From Phenylobacterium sp. (lineage in GTDB: Bacteria > Pseudomonadota > Alphaproteobacteria > Caulobacterales > Caulobacteraceae), in the NCBI GenBank assembly GCA_020401865.1, contig JADCAS010000011.1, forward strand, positions 248,001 through 312,000: a stretch of DNA of 64,000 nucleotides. The letters are read 5' to 3'. Below are positions 46,901 to 56,377 of this stretch, piece by piece. The translations under genes were made by a program, and so were the position numbers. Under the pieces are notes generated by a model that searched no databases, was not told the DNA's origin, and worked only from the letters and a program-made list of their open reading frames with translations. Positions within the stretch are counted from its first letter, which is position 1. Every line of letters begins with the position of its first letter.

Positions 46901-47065
46901 ATGCATCGAGGTCGCGACGATGACGTTGCCGCCACCCTGGAGAAGATCGCCCGCGCCCGTCAACTGGTCGCATCCGGTCTCACAGTGCGCGAGGCCGCTG
47001 CTCGCGTGAAAGTCGACAAGTCCGCCCTCTACGCCGCTCTGCGGAACGACGGAGGGATGATGTAA
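46901..47065 (+). pseudogene. C-terminal helix-turn-helix remnant of a site-specific recombinase
   Basis: The 54-codon frame reads GRDDDVAATLEKIARARQL, then SGLTVREAAARVKVDKSALYAAL. This matches the C-terminal DNA-binding helix-turn-helix of serine resolvases (the ARxLxxxGxTxxEAAxxLxVxxSTLYxxL pattern). The catalytic domain is absent; a stop precedes in frame. The sequence between 46725 and 46900 has moderate GC and no recognisable gene. It marks this region as a site of past element insertion. Confidence 0.5.
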
Positions 47066-47163
47066 ACGGAGAGTTGTGTGGAGTCATGGCTGGCGGGCGA
47101 CCATTCAGCAGACGTCACAGCAATGGCCGCATTGCGGGACGGTGCGGACGTTCGACTGAATTG

Positions 47164-47724
47164 TCACCCCGATAACTTTGTGCGCCCCATTTCAATTACT
47201 GGGCTCGAGACTTTGCTGATCATCGCTCCGGTGTTGATGGTAGAATAGATCGGCTTGGGTGGGCGCGCCGCCTCATCGACGCTACGGCGAATCCACAATC
47301 GCTCCTCCATCGATCGCAGGGACTGCGACAGGGCGCGATCCGAAATAGTCAGTAGACGTAGCTTAATCTCGGTGAACCGGCTTGGCCTGTGTAATGTGGC
47401 AAGAACCGGTACGGTCCAGGATCTTCGAAGCAGGTCCTGATTCTCGTCTCCCGACAGACGCTGGATTCTGCTCGCCAGTTCAGCCGCAACTTTTCCCTGC
47501 GGCGTCAAACGGAACTCCGGCCTTAGCGGGTGGCCGTGGCCGGGATTTCGCTCCAGGAGCCCGGTGCTGATTAGGTGATCAATGCTTTGCGCAAAGGCGG
47601 TTCTGCTGGCGCCCGTTGCCATCAACAAGGGTGCCTGACGGCCTGGAACCCCATCGTTCAGGCCCGCCAGGATTGGTAGCGCCCAAGCCCGCGAGGTGAT
47701 GTTGACAAGCGTTCTAATGTCCAT
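47164..47724 (-). CDS. HxlR-like regulator with two winged-helix domains
   Basis: A 186-residue protein. Residues about 5-85 form one winged helix (MATGASRTAFAQSIDHLISTGLLERNP) and about 95-165 a second one (LRRSWTVPVLATL, LLTISDRALSQSLRSMEERLWIRRS), each like the HxlR/MarR-type wing. ATG 47724 lies 4 bases from an AT-rich palindrome. It is divergent from a VOC protein gene, which it probably controls. Lower GC than the core. Confidence 0.75.
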   Translation of the reverse strand: MDIRTLVNITSRAWALPILAGLNDGVPGRQAPLLMATGASRTAFAQSIDHLISTGLLERNPGHGHPLRPEFRLTPQGKVAAELASRIQRLSGDENQDLLRRSWTVPVLATLHRPSRFTEIKLRLLTISDRALSQSLRSMEERLWIRRSVDEAARPPKPIYSTINTGAMISKVSSPVIEMGRTKLSG

Positions 47725-47728
47725 TATT

Positions 47729-47741
47729 TATAGTTACTATA
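47729..47741. promoter_or_regulatory. Operator-like palindrome between the HxlR-like and VOC genes
   Basis: TATAGT-T-ACTATA is a perfect palindrome in a very AT-rich 38-base divergent gap, and it also supplies -10-like sequences in both directions. A repressor bound here would block both genes. Confidence 0.6.
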
Positions 47742-47762
47742 TAAATGAAAGAAAGGAAAGCC

Positions 47763-48140
47763 ATGTCGCTCATCGAATTGAAGGACACCATCACAATTGC
47801 GATGTCGGTCAAGGACCGCCATGCAAGCGCGAAGTGGTACAAGGACATGCTTGGATTCGAGTCTCTTTATCACGCCGATGAGGCCGGCTGGTCAGAGCTG
47901 CAGACAAATACCAAAGGTGTCACGATTGGCCTTGGCGAACACACCAAGCCTGCGCCGGGCAACTGCGTTCCCGTCTTCGGCATTGCCGATCTTGTTGCAG
48001 CGCGGCACAGGCTCGAGAAAGCCGGGGTATCGTTTGACGGCCCGAACGATGTGGTCGAAGGCATGGTCCAGACCGCGACCTTCTATGATCCCGATGGCAA
48101 CGCACTCATGCTTGCTGAAGACCTGACGGGCGGGGCGTGA
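47763..48140 (+). CDS. VOC-family (glyoxalase/bleomycin-resistance fold) protein
   Basis: A 125-residue single VOC domain: ITIAMSVKDRHASAKWYKDMLGFE at the first metal-site strand and TATFYDPDGNALMLAE at the end, where Glu is a typical ligand. ATG 47763 has AAAGGAAA upstream; ATG 47745 is too close to the promoter palindrome. Enzymatic role not known. Confidence 0.85.
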   Translation: MSLIELKDTITIAMSVKDRHASAKWYKDMLGFESLYHADEAGWSELQTNTKGVTIGLGEHTKPAPGNCVPVFGIADLVAARHRLEKAGVSFDGPNDVVEGMVQTATFYDPDGNALMLAEDLTGGA

Positions 48141-48142
48141 TC

Positions 48143-48322
48143 ATGGGAGGCATGTTCGAATCTGCTGCGGTTCTTCTTGCAATGACCGGTGTAGCTTCTG
48201 CAGAGCCCTTTCAGGAGGTCACCGTCGGCGTTCCGGTCACCAACCTAGCGGAGACAGAGCACAATACAGTCACTTGGAAGCCGTCGCTTGTCGGACATGG
48301 CCCCCTCCCACATCAAGTGTAG
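48143..48322 (+). pseudogene. Truncated second VOC gene with signal-like N-terminus
   Basis: A 59-codon frame starts 2 bases after the VOC stop. It has a hydrophobic start (FESAAVLLAMTGVASAEPF) that resembles a Sec signal peptide, then EVTVGVPVTNLAETEH, the first strand of a VOC domain. The homology stops there and the frame ends soon after. It looks like the 5' piece of a larger gene that was cut, probably by the event that brought the adjacent degenerate DNA. Confidence 0.5.
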
Positions 48323-48679
48323 TTTTTTCGAAGACTGCCCAACTGTAAGAACTGGGTAGTTCGCGCGGCTGCTTATCTCGATATGTGCGCATCCCCGTCG
48401 ATCCCCTGTTGTTCTTCGCAACAGTACGATGACCTGTGAAGGCCGTCACAACACCACAAATCCTCCCCTTCTTGCTCATTCCCAAACCAGGTCCGCGCGT
48501 AGCGCGGGTCGGCAAGTGAAGGCGGCGACGTCGGTGAATCGTCGGCATAGGAAGCAGCCTCGCACAGGGCGCGCATGTTGCGCACCGAGCCGCGGCCTGC
48601 GGTTGCCCGATTCCTGGAAGATCCCCTGTGATCGGCGAGGTTATGCTCAACAGCGATGATCGGCTCTGGGTCGACTAAC
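48323..48679. other. Degenerate stretch without a recognised gene
   Basis: About 360 bases of moderate GC between the truncated VOC gene and hipA. On the minus strand one frame stays open across about 48350-48665 (including ELVDPEPIIAVEHNLADH near 48640) with natural amino-acid composition, but I cannot assign it and see no start with a ribosome-binding site. It may be a decayed gene. Confidence 0.4.
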
Positions 48680-49948
48680 TCACCGAGTTCCTCCCGCCAC
48701 GGTCAAAGCGCAGTGCTCGGCGCGGGCGCGGATCATCTCGGCAAACTGCTCAACAGCCGTTCTGTCCAACCCGGGACGCGAAAGCTCCTCTGCGAGGGCT
48801 GTTGCTTTCTCTAGGACGCCTTTGCTGATCTCCGCGACCCGTCTTCGAATCAGTGGCAGGCCGAGACCCGCCTCCGCTGCGAACGCTGCCCAGCCCTTGG
48901 CATCCAGCTCCGCGAGCGTTGCGCGCCTTCCGATCTTCATGGCGAACTTCGGCGAAAGATCGGGATAGGCGACGGTCGCGAGCAAATCATAGAGTGGGGC
49001 GAGGCGTGGACCTTCGGTGTCATAAAGGATCGAGAAGTTCTTGCCGTGTGCGTCCGCGTTCCCAACGATCACGTTGAAGATCACGGCGTCGAGAAGCTTC
49101 AGGACATCCACAGCGGGCCTTGCAGCGACGCGGCGGAGCACCGCGAAGCAATCCTTGAAAGTCGGGCCACCCTCGCTGGCGTACTTGGTTTCCGGCGGCA
49201 CGCCGAGCGCCTGGCAGAAGTCCTCCTGATGGATTCGGCGCACGAAGCCATCGTGGCCGAGGGCGCGGTCATAACGCTGGACCAGCAGGAACCTGCGATC
49301 GCGAACGATACGCGCCTCGACCGGGGCGACGTCGAGGCCGATGGCGGCGGCAAGGCGCATGACAAAGGCCTCGTTCTCGGTCGTCGCCGCCAAACGCGAT
49401 ATCGGCGGCTTGAGAATATGTGTGGTCGGCTGGCCCGGCGCCGGCAAGGCTACCGCCCCGTCCACCAGAACCACAGGCGCCTTCGTTTGCGCGCCGGCGA
49501 GCGAGAGGCGCAGCCCCTCCTCGCCCGCGAGCAGCGGGCGGAGGGGCAGCGCGTCCAGCACCCGGATCAGGCCGGCATCGTCAAGCGGGGTTGGCTGCCG
49601 GTCGAGGGCCAGAGCGGGAGGTGGCTCGCCCGGCGGCAGAAGCTGGAGCGCGCCTGCGACATCGCCGCCGAGGCGATCAAGAAGGGCGAAATCATTGGCG
49701 CGCGAGACGCCGAGCACCTGAGCTGCGGCATCGCGCTGGCCTTCCTCCGGCAGGAGACCGCCGAAAAACGGGCGGCACTCGCGGCGAGTAAACGGCTCCG
49801 CCCGCTTTGGCAGCGAGGCGGACAAGGGCAGCGCCGCCTCGTCGTCAAGCCAAGCCCGCGCATAGGCGAAGCCGAGTTCACCGTGCTTGTCCTGGGTCAG
49901 CTGACCCACCCGGCGCCCCTCCCACCAGATGTCGAGGGTGCGCGTCAT
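48680..49948 (-). CDS. hipA: HipA-type toxin kinase
   Basis: Serine/threonine kinase toxin; E. coli HipA phosphorylates glutamyl-tRNA synthetase and causes dormancy. The 422-residue product has the N-terminal GFAYARAWL...LPLSASLP domain, HILKPP (ATP site lysine), and the catalytic loop NVIVGNADAHGKNFSIL with LAPLYDLL following. ATG 49948 overlaps the hipB stop by four bases; the longer open frame upstream is antisense-type sequence over hipB. All kinase motifs look intact, so the toxin is probably functional. Confidence 0.92.
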   Translation of the reverse strand: MTRTLDIWWEGRRVGQLTQDKHGELGFAYARAWLDDEAALPLSASLPKRAEPFTRRECRPFFGGLLPEEGQRDAAAQVLGVSRANDFALLDRLGGDVAGALQLLPPGEPPPALALDRQPTPLDDAGLIRVLDALPLRPLLAGEEGLRLSLAGAQTKAPVVLVDGAVALPAPGQPTTHILKPPISRLAATTENEAFVMRLAAAIGLDVAPVEARIVRDRRFLLVQRYDRALGHDGFVRRIHQEDFCQALGVPPETKYASEGGPTFKDCFAVLRRVAARPAVDVLKLLDAVIFNVIVGNADAHGKNFSILYDTEGPRLAPLYDLLATVAYPDLSPKFAMKIGRRATLAELDAKGWAAFAAEAGLGLPLIRRRVAEISKGVLEKATALAEELSRPGLDRTAVEQFAEMIRARAEHCALTVAGGTR

Positions 49949-50202
49949 GGCTTCTGAGGATCTTTTGGCCGCGCGCCTTTGGAGTCGGGCGGTGGTGTGA
50001 TGTCGAGCGAGCAGCCCAGCGCTGCCAGGACCTGAAGCGTCTTGCCGATCTGCGCGGTCGGCTTGCCCGCTTCGAGATCGACGATGAAGCGCAGCCCGAC
50101 GCCGGCGGCGCCGGCAAGCTCGTCCTGCCGCAGGCCGGCGGCCTTGCGGGTGGTTCGCACAATGTCGCCGATCTCGGCGGTGGTGAGGTTGCGTCTGGCC
50201 AT
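49945..50202 (-). CDS. hipB: HipB-type antitoxin, XRE-family regulator
   Basis: An 85-residue helix-turn-helix protein (IGDIVRTTRKAAGLRQDELAG, VGLRFIVDLEAGKPTAQIGK) with a short basic C-terminus (SKGARPKDPQKP). HipB neutralises HipA and represses its operon. ATG 50202 (MARRNLTTAE) starts 4 bases downstream of the nearest operator; there is no clear Shine-Dalgarno. Confidence 0.9.
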   Translation of the reverse strand: MARRNLTTAEIGDIVRTTRKAAGLRQDELAGAAGVGLRFIVDLEAGKPTAQIGKTLQVLAALGCSLDITPPPDSKGARPKDPQKP

Positions 50203-50206
50203 GAAC

Positions 50207-50222
50207 TTTACCGTACGGGAAA
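50207..50222. promoter_or_regulatory. hipBA operator 1
   Basis: TTTACCG-TA-CGGGAAA, one mismatch from a palindrome. It is the copy nearest the hipB start and follows a GATACT -10-like element on the minus strand, so binding would block transcription start. Confidence 0.65.
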
Positions 50223-50255
50223 GTATCATGGATTTCGAACGATTTCCTACGAGAT

Positions 50256-50271
50256 TTTCCCGTTCGGGAAA
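50256..50271. promoter_or_regulatory. hipBA operator 2
   Basis: TTTCCCG-TT-CGGGAAA, a perfect palindrome. Its centre is 49 bases from operator 1. Confidence 0.75.
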
Positions 50272-50305
50272 TCTTGCGCTTCAAACTCACTCTCAGGTTA
50301 GAGAT

Positions 50306-50321
50306 ATTCCCGATCGGGAAA
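50306..50321. promoter_or_regulatory. hipBA operator 3
   Basis: ATTCCCG-AT-CGGGAAA with the perfect core TTCCCGATCGGGAA; the preceding GAGAT is shared with operator 2. Its centre is 50 bases from operator 2. The following 247 bases to the amidohydrolase gene hold only that gene's promoter region (TTGACC at 50501). Confidence 0.75.
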
Positions 50322-50568
50322 ACGCCCCAGGTGAGCAGACGTGATTGGGCGGTTCAGGCTCAGCCATCCGAATTCGCTGCACGCGGCGAGTGCATGCTGC
50401 ATCCAGAGTCCGGGCCAAGGGACGCCCTGGACCCTGACGGGCAGGGCGCCGCGTCATCCCTGCAGGGCGTGAACGCCACCCTCCTAAAGAGCTCGCCATC
50501 TTGACCCCGCCGCCGCGATAGGCGCTGAATCTCCCACACGCGGCGGGGACCGCGACGGAGGAGATGTC

Positions 50569-52320
50569 ATGGCCGGACGGGAACGCGCCTACGATCTGGT
50601 GATCCGCGGCGGGACGGTGTTCGACGGCTCGGGCGCCCCGGGCCGCGAGGCCGATGTGGCGGTGAAGGACGGGCGGATCGCCGCCGTGGGCCGGATCGCC
50701 GGGTCGGGCGCCGAGGAGATCGACGCCCGCGGCAGGATCGTCACTCCCGGCTTCGTCGACATCCACACCCATTATGACGGCCAGGTCACCTGGGACAGCC
50801 GCCTCACCCCCTCCGCCTGGCACGGGGTCACCACCGCCGTCATGGGCAATTGCGGGGTCGGCTTCGCCCCCTGCCGGCCCGAGGACCACGACCGGCTGAT
50901 CCGGCTGATGGAGGGGGTGGAGGACATTCCCCACCCGGTCCTGGCCGAGGGCCTGCCCTGGAACTGGGAGAGCTATCCCGACTACCTGCAGTCCCTGTCC
51001 GGCAGGTCCTACGACCTCGACGTCGGCGCCCAGCTGCCGCACGCGGCCCTGCGGGTCTTCGTCATGGGCGAGCGCGGCGCCAACCGCGAGCCGGCCAGCC
51101 CCGCCGACATCGCCGCCATGTCGGCCCTGGCCAAGCGGGCCATGGAGGCCGGCGCCCTGGGCTTTTCCACCTCGCGCACCCTCAACCACCGCACCTCGGA
51201 CGGCCAGCCGACGCCGACCCTGACCGCCGCCGAGGACGAGCTGATGGGCATCGCCCTGGGGCTGAAGGCCGCCGGGCGCGGCGTCCTGCAGTTCGTCTCC
51301 GACTTCGCCGACCCGAAGGCCGAGTTCGGCCTGATGCGCCGGCTGGTGGAGGCCTCGGGTCGGCCCCTGTCCTTCAGCCTGCTGCAGGGGCCCAAGGCGC
51401 CCGAGGCCTGGCGCGACCTTTTGGCCGCCCTGTCCGCCGCCACCGCCGAAGGCCTGCCCATGCGCGCCCAGGTCTGCGGCCGGGGGGTGGGCGTGCTGCT
51501 GGGCTTCGAGCTGACCCTCAACCCCTTCAGCCACACCGAGGCCTGGAAGTCCGTCGCCGCCCTGGCCTTCGAGCAGAGAATGGCGCGGCTGGCGGAGGCG
51601 TCCTTCCGGGCCGCCCTTCTGGACGACGCGGTCCCGCCCGGCAGCGCGGCCATCGCCTCGCGCCTGACCCGGGACTGGGACAACATGTTCCTGATGGCCG
51701 AGACGCCGGACTACGAGCCGAGACGCGAGGACTCCATCGCCGCCCTCGCCCGGGCCCGGGGCGTCGCCCCCGAAGCCGTGGCCCTGGACCACATGATGAC
51801 CCGCGGCGGGCGCGGCATGCTCTACCTGCCCTTCCTGAACTACGCCGACGGCGGGCTGGACCCGGCCTATGACATGCTGCGCCATCCCGACTGCGTGGCC
51901 GGCCTGTCCGACGGCGGCGCGCATGTGGGCATGATCTGTGACGGCAGCTTCCCGACCACCAACCTGACCCTCTGGGCCCGGGACCGGACCCGGGGTCCGC
52001 GCCTGCCCCTGGAGCACATGGTCCGCCTGCAGACCCGGGCGACGGCGGAGACGGTGGGCCTGCTGGACCGGGGCCTGGTGGCGCCCGGCCTGCGCGCCGA
52101 CCTCAATGTCATCGACTTCGACCGGCTGGCGGTGGAGCCGCCCACCGTGGGCTATGACCTGCCGGCGGGCGGGCGGCGGCTCCTGCAGAGGGCCCGGGGC
52201 TATGTCGCCACCCTGGTGGCCGGACAGGTCACCTACCGCGACGGCGAGCCCACCGGCGCCCTGCCCGGGCGTCTGGTCCGAGGCGCCCAGGACGCCCCGG
52301 CGGCCCTCGCCGCCGAATAG
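50569..52320 (+). CDS. N-acyl-D-amino-acid deacylase-type amidohydrolase
   Basis: A 583-residue metal-dependent hydrolase: [14 protein letters not shown] start, [15 protein letters not shown] with the metal Hx[15 protein letters not shown], and SDGGAHVGM with the catalytic Asp. This is the D-aminoacylase/DAN deacetylase branch of the amidohydrolase superfamily. GGAGGAGA precedes the ATG. Substrates for this branch include N-acyl-D-amino acids, but many members are untested. Confidence 0.88.
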   Translation: MAGRERAYDLVIRGGTVFDGSGAPGREADVAVKDGRIAAVGRIAGSGAEEIDARGRIVTPGFVDIHTHYDGQVTWDSRLTPSAWHGVTTAVMGNCGVGFAPCRPEDHDRLIRLMEGVEDIPHPVLAEGLPWNWESYPDYLQSLSGRSYDLDVGAQLPHAALRVFVMGERGANREPASPADIAAMSALAKRAMEAGALGFSTSRTLNHRTSDGQPTPTLTAAEDELMGIALGLKAAGRGVLQFVSDFADPKAEFGLMRRLVEASGRPLSFSLLQGPKAPEAWRDLLAALSAATAEGLPMRAQVCGRGVGVLLGFELTLNPFSHTEAWKSVAALAFEQRMARLAEASFRAALLDDAVPPGSAAIASRLTRDWDNMFLMAETPDYEPRREDSIAALARARGVAPEAVALDHMMTRGGRGMLYLPFLNYADGGLDPAYDMLRHPDCVAGLSDGGAHVGMICDGSFPTTNLTLWARDRTRGPRLPLEHMVRLQTRATAETVGLLDRGLVAPGLRADLNVIDFDRLAVEPPTVGYDLPAGGRRLLQRARGYVATLVAGQVTYRDGEPTGALPGRLVRGAQDAPAALAAE

Positions 52321-52378
52321 GCCCGGCGCGGCGCCTTCGGCCCCTTCGCAGCCGCATCGGGGCGGGCGATAGAGGGGC

Positions 52379-54229
52379 ATGTCCGACGATTCGCTACAGG
52401 AGGCGCAGGAGGTCCTGCGCCGTGTCTTCGGGCACGCCGGCTTCCGGGGCCTGCAGGCGCCGGTGATCGCAGAGGTGATGGCCGGGCGTGCGGCCCTGGC
52501 CGTCCTGCCCACCGGCGGGGGCAAGAGCGTCTGCTACCAGATCCCCGCCCTGCTGCGCCCCGGCCTCGGCCTGGTGGTCAGCCCCCTCATCGCCCTGATG
52601 GCCGACCAGGTGGCGGGCCTGGTCCAGGCCGGGGTCGCCGCCGCCCGGCTGGACTCCCTCACCGCCCCCGAGGACCGCGCCGCCACCTGGGCGCGGATCG
52701 AGGCCGGGACCCTGGACCTCCTCTACGTCTCGCCCGAAGGCCTCCTGCAGCCCTGGATGCTGGAGCGGCTGTCGCAGGTTCCCCTGTCGGTCATCGCCAT
52801 CGACGAGGCCCACTGCGTCAGCCAGTGGGGCCACGACTTCCGCCCCGAATACCGGTTGCTGGGGCGCCTGGCCGAGGTCTTCCCCGGGGTCCCGCGGCTG
52901 GCGGTGACCGCCACCGCCGACGCCCGGACCCGGCAGGACATCCGCGAGGGCCTGCACCTGGGCGGCGCCCGGGAGTTCGTCGCCTCCTTCGACCGGCCGG
53001 AGCTGGCCCTTTGCGCCGAGCGCAAGGCGGGGACGGGACGCAAGCGGGTGCTGGAGCTGGCCTCGGCCCGGCGCGACCGGCCGGGGGTGATCTACGCCGG
53101 GTCCCGGGACGGAACCGAGGCCCTGGCCGTCGAGCTCTGCGCCGCCGGCCTTCCCGCCATGGCCTACCACGCCGGCCTCGACCGCGACCTGCGCGAGCGC
53201 CGCCTGGCCGGGTTCCTGGCCTCCGACGCCGCCGTCATGGTGGCCACCATCGCCTTCGGCATGGGGGTCGACAAACCGGACGTCCGCTACGTCATCCACG
53301 CCGACCCGCCCGCCTCCATCGAGGCCTACTGGCAGGAAGTCGGCCGCGCCGGACGCGACGGCGAGCCGGCCGAGGGGATCACCCTCTACGGCGCCGCGGA
53401 CATGGCCTGGGCCTTACGCCGGCTGGAGGGACAGTCCCTCTCCGACGAGGTGCGGGCGGTGCAGGCGCGCAAGGTGCGACAGCTCTACGCCCTGCTGGAC
53501 GGGGGCGCCTGCCGCACGGCGGCGGTGCGCCGCTATTTCGGCGAGGAGGGCGTGGCGGACTGCGGGCGCTGCGATAACTGTCTGAGTCCGCCGAAGGCCG
53601 AGGACCTGACCCTCCAGGCCCAGAAGGTCTTGTCCGCCGCCCACCGCCTGAACGGTCGGTATGGCCGCGGCCGGTTGGTGGAGCACCTCCTCGGCAAGAC
53701 CCGGGAGCCCTCGGCCTTCGAGGCGGGCTTGAGCACCTTCGGGGTGGGCGCCGAGCTGCCGGCGGGCGCCTGGCGGGGCCTGATCGACCAGCTGATCTTC
53801 GACGGCCTGCTGCGCGAGGACCCGAACGAGGGCCGGCCGCTCATCGGACTGGGCGAGGCCGACGCCGTGCGCGCGGTCTACCGCGGGGAGCGACGGGTGG
53901 AGGGACGCCTGGCGCAGCGTCACCCCGACGGGTCCCGGGACGCCGGCGGGACGCCCGGGCGACGCCGGCGCGACGGTCCCGGGACGGATTTCGAGGGCGA
54001 TCTGCAGCTCTTCTCCGCCCTGCGCGCCTGGCGCCGGGCCGAGGCGGTGCGCCAGAAGGCGCCCCCCTATGTCATCTTCAGCGACCGCACCCTGGCGGAG
54101 ATCGCGACTGTGAAGCCCGCCGACACCGCCGCCCTGTCGCGGGTCAGCGGCGTCGGCGAGACCAAGCTCGCCCGCTACGGCCCCGCCGTCCTGGCCATGG
54201 TGGCGGGCGAGGTCCCGCCCGGCGACTGA
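52379..54229 (+). CDS. recQ: ATP-dependent DNA helicase RecQ
   Basis: 3'-5' helicase in recombination and fork repair. The 616 residues have LPTGGGKSVCYQIP (I), IDEAHCVSQWGHDFRPEY (II), TATADARTR (III), GMGVDKPDVRYV and QEVGRAGRDG (VI), the zinc cysteines in CRTAA...CGRCDNC, a winged helix and a C-terminal HRDC (DRTLAEIATVKP). An Arg/Gly/Asp-rich insert lies before HRDC (about 510-540). Ends 3 bases from the convergent TonB-receptor stop. Confidence 0.95.
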   Translation: MSDDSLQEAQEVLRRVFGHAGFRGLQAPVIAEVMAGRAALAVLPTGGGKSVCYQIPALLRPGLGLVVSPLIALMADQVAGLVQAGVAAARLDSLTAPEDRAATWARIEAGTLDLLYVSPEGLLQPWMLERLSQVPLSVIAIDEAHCVSQWGHDFRPEYRLLGRLAEVFPGVPRLAVTATADARTRQDIREGLHLGGAREFVASFDRPELALCAERKAGTGRKRVLELASARRDRPGVIYAGSRDGTEALAVELCAAGLPAMAYHAGLDRDLRERRLAGFLASDAAVMVATIAFGMGVDKPDVRYVIHADPPASIEAYWQEVGRAGRDGEPAEGITLYGAADMAWALRRLEGQSLSDEVRAVQARKVRQLYALLDGGACRTAAVRRYFGEEGVADCGRCDNCLSPPKAEDLTLQAQKVLSAAHRLNGRYGRGRLVEHLLGKTREPSAFEAGLSTFGVGAELPAGAWRGLIDQLIFDGLLREDPNEGRPLIGLGEADAVRAVYRGERRVEGRLAQRHPDGSRDAGGTPGRRRRDGPGTDFEGDLQLFSALRAWRRAEAVRQKAPPYVIFSDRTLAEIATVKPADTAALSRVSGVGETKLARYGPAVLAMVAGEVPPGD

Positions 54230-54232
54230 ACC

Positions 54233-56362
54233 CTAGAACCGGAGCCGCACGCCGACCGATCCGGTCCGCGGCGACCCCGGCTGGACCCAGAGGGTGGAGA
54301 AGCTGTTGGTGTAGTAGGTTTCGTCGAACAGGTTCTGGATCTCCCCGAAGACCTCGACCCGGTCGGTGGCGCGCCAGGCGCCGAACAGCCGGACCAGGGT
54401 GTAGGCGGGCAGCTCGAACTTCGTCGCGGTCTCGCCCAGCCGCTCGCCCACATGCTGGACGCCGGCGCCGAGACGCACCTCGGTTGCGCCGACGGCGAAG
54501 TCCCGGGCGAGTTGGGCGTTGGCGGTGTGCGCGGGGATATTGATCAGCCGATCCCCCTTGCGGATCTGCAGGGAGAAGTTGGGATCCAGGACATCCGACC
54601 GGGCCTCGGCCTCCACATAGGCGTAGGACAGAAGGGCCTCGATCCCGCCCGGGAGGCGGCCGTTCAGGTCGAACTCCAGCCCCTGGCTGCCGGCCTTGCC
54701 GATGGGCAGGGAGAAGCCCGGATTGGCCGGATCGGCGGCGAGCACCTGACTCTTGCGCATCGAGAAGTAGGCGAGAGTTCCGGACAGGTCGCCCTCCAGG
54801 AGGGTGAAGCGCAGGCCCGCCTCGAAGGACCGGCTGGTCTCGGGCTCGAAGATCTCGCCCTTCGCCGTCGCGCCGATGTTCGACCGAAAGCCTTCGCCAT
54901 AGGCGGCGAACAGGGACAGGGACGGCGCCGCGGTCCAGACCAGGCCGACCTGCGGGCTGAGGCGGCTCTCCGAACGGGTCTGGGACACGCCCGTCGCCCG
55001 GTTGAGGCTCTCCAGCGAGAAGTCGTCATAGCGGACGCCGAGCCGGATCTGCAGGGCGTCCGAAAGGCTGATCTGGTCCTGGATGTAGAGGCCGACAGCC
55101 TCCTGGACGTCCAGCCGGTTCGTCTGAGGACCCGGGGTCGGCAACGGGAACCGGCCATAGACCGGGGCGAAGACATCAATGACGTTGGCGGCCTGGTCCG
55201 AGGGATTGCCGCTCACCGCCGCCGGGCGGAACCGCAGGAAGAGCTGGCTGTTCTCGAACCGGTCGAAATCGGCGCCCACGAGGAGGCGGTGCCTGACGCC
55301 AAGGGCCTGGAAGTCGCCGGACACCTCGCCCCTCAGGACCGCGTGGTCGGCCTCGTAGTCCCGGAAACGCCTCTGGCGGGAGAGGGACTTGCCATCGACG
55401 TTCAGCTTCTGCCGGGAGGCGGCGAGCTCGGCCTCGGTGGAGAAGCCCGTCAGGCTCGTGGTCCGGAAGCCGGCCCCCAGCAGGAGGCTCCAGGCCGGAC
55501 TGAAGTCGTGCTGGATCTCGACCTGCTGGCCGGTGGCGTCGGCCTTGATGGGGCCGTCGCCGGGCTCGCCCAGGAAGGTCCGGCGGTCCACCTTGCCGAG
55601 GACGCCGCCGATGGCCGGGACGCCGCGGTCGAAGGGCGCTTTCTGGCGGGTGATCTCGAGGTCGTAGGTGACGGTCGTGTCCTCACCCAGGCGGAACCCG
55701 AAGGAGGGCAGGAAGCCATAGCGCTCGGTGCTGACCGTCCGGCGGAAGCTCTCAGCCTCGTCGTAGAAGCCGATCAGACGGGCCCCGAAGACCTGCCCGG
55801 CGGCGAGATTGACGTCGGCGTCCGCCCGCCGGGCGCTGTAGCCCCCAAGGCTGGCGCTCACCTCGCCCCCGGTCTCGCCGAACCGGGCCTTGCGGGTGAC
55901 GATGTTCACCGTACCCCCAGGCTCGCCGCGGCCGAAGAGGGCGGCGTTGGGGCCTTTCAGGATCTCGATGCGCTCTACGCCGGCGATGTCCCTGGGGCCG
56001 CCGAAACCGCGCCCGCCGTTGAAGCCGTTCACGAGATAGCCGCTGGGCAGGTTCTCGTCCCCGGCGAAGCCGCGCACCGCATAGGCGTCCCAGAGGCCGC
56101 CGAAATTGTTCTGCCGGGCGACCCCGGCGTTGAGGTCCAGGGCTTCGGTCAGGCCGGCAATGTTGTTGTCCTGCAGGGTGCGCTGCGAGATCACCACCAG
56201 GCTCTGAGGCGTCTCCTCGGGCGTGAAGAGGCCCCGATAGGCCTGTCTCTGCCCGGTCACCACAACCTCGGTGACGCTGCTGGCGACCTCTGCAAGGGCC
56301 GGGCCGGCCATGCAGGCGAGGCTCGCGGAGAGGAAAAGGATCGACCTGGAAGCTGAGTTCAC
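54233..56362 (-). CDS. TonB-dependent outer-membrane receptor (siderophore type)
   Basis: A product of about 709 residues with a signal peptide (ILFLSASLACMAGPALA), plug domain (ETPQSLVVISQRTLQDNN, GVERIEILKGPNAALFGRGEPGGTVNIVTRK) and a 22-strand barrel ending in the terminal aromatic RLRF. GTG 56362 gives the signal peptide; the open frame starts with a TTG further up. Resembles ferrisiderophore receptors, but the ligand is not shown. It is divergent from an ABC transporter operon. Confidence 0.92.
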   Translation of the reverse strand: MNSASRSILFLSASLACMAGPALAEVASSVTEVVVTGQRQAYRGLFTPEETPQSLVVISQRTLQDNNIAGLTEALDLNAGVARQNNFGGLWDAYAVRGFAGDENLPSGYLVNGFNGGRGFGGPRDIAGVERIEILKGPNAALFGRGEPGGTVNIVTRKARFGETGGEVSASLGGYSARRADADVNLAAGQVFGARLIGFYDEAESFRRTVSTERYGFLPSFGFRLGEDTTVTYDLEITRQKAPFDRGVPAIGGVLGKVDRRTFLGEPGDGPIKADATGQQVEIQHDFSPAWSLLLGAGFRTTSLTGFSTEAELAASRQKLNVDGKSLSRQRRFRDYEADHAVLRGEVSGDFQALGVRHRLLVGADFDRFENSQLFLRFRPAAVSGNPSDQAANVIDVFAPVYGRFPLPTPGPQTNRLDVQEAVGLYIQDQISLSDALQIRLGVRYDDFSLESLNRATGVSQTRSESRLSPQVGLVWTAAPSLSLFAAYGEGFRSNIGATAKGEIFEPETSRSFEAGLRFTLLEGDLSGTLAYFSMRKSQVLAADPANPGFSLPIGKAGSQGLEFDLNGRLPGGIEALLSYAYVEAEARSDVLDPNFSLQIRKGDRLINIPAHTANAQLARDFAVGATEVRLGAGVQHVGERLGETATKFELPAYTLVRLFGAWRATDRVEVFGEIQNLFDETYYTNSFSTLWVQPGSPRTGSVGVRLRF

Positions 56363-56377
56363 TTGAGGGCCCCACAA

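Noticed and set aside
49949-50290. N-terminal extension of hipA
   Set aside because: These codons overlap hipB in another frame and give an Arg/His-rich low-complexity sequence; HipA homology begins at 49948.
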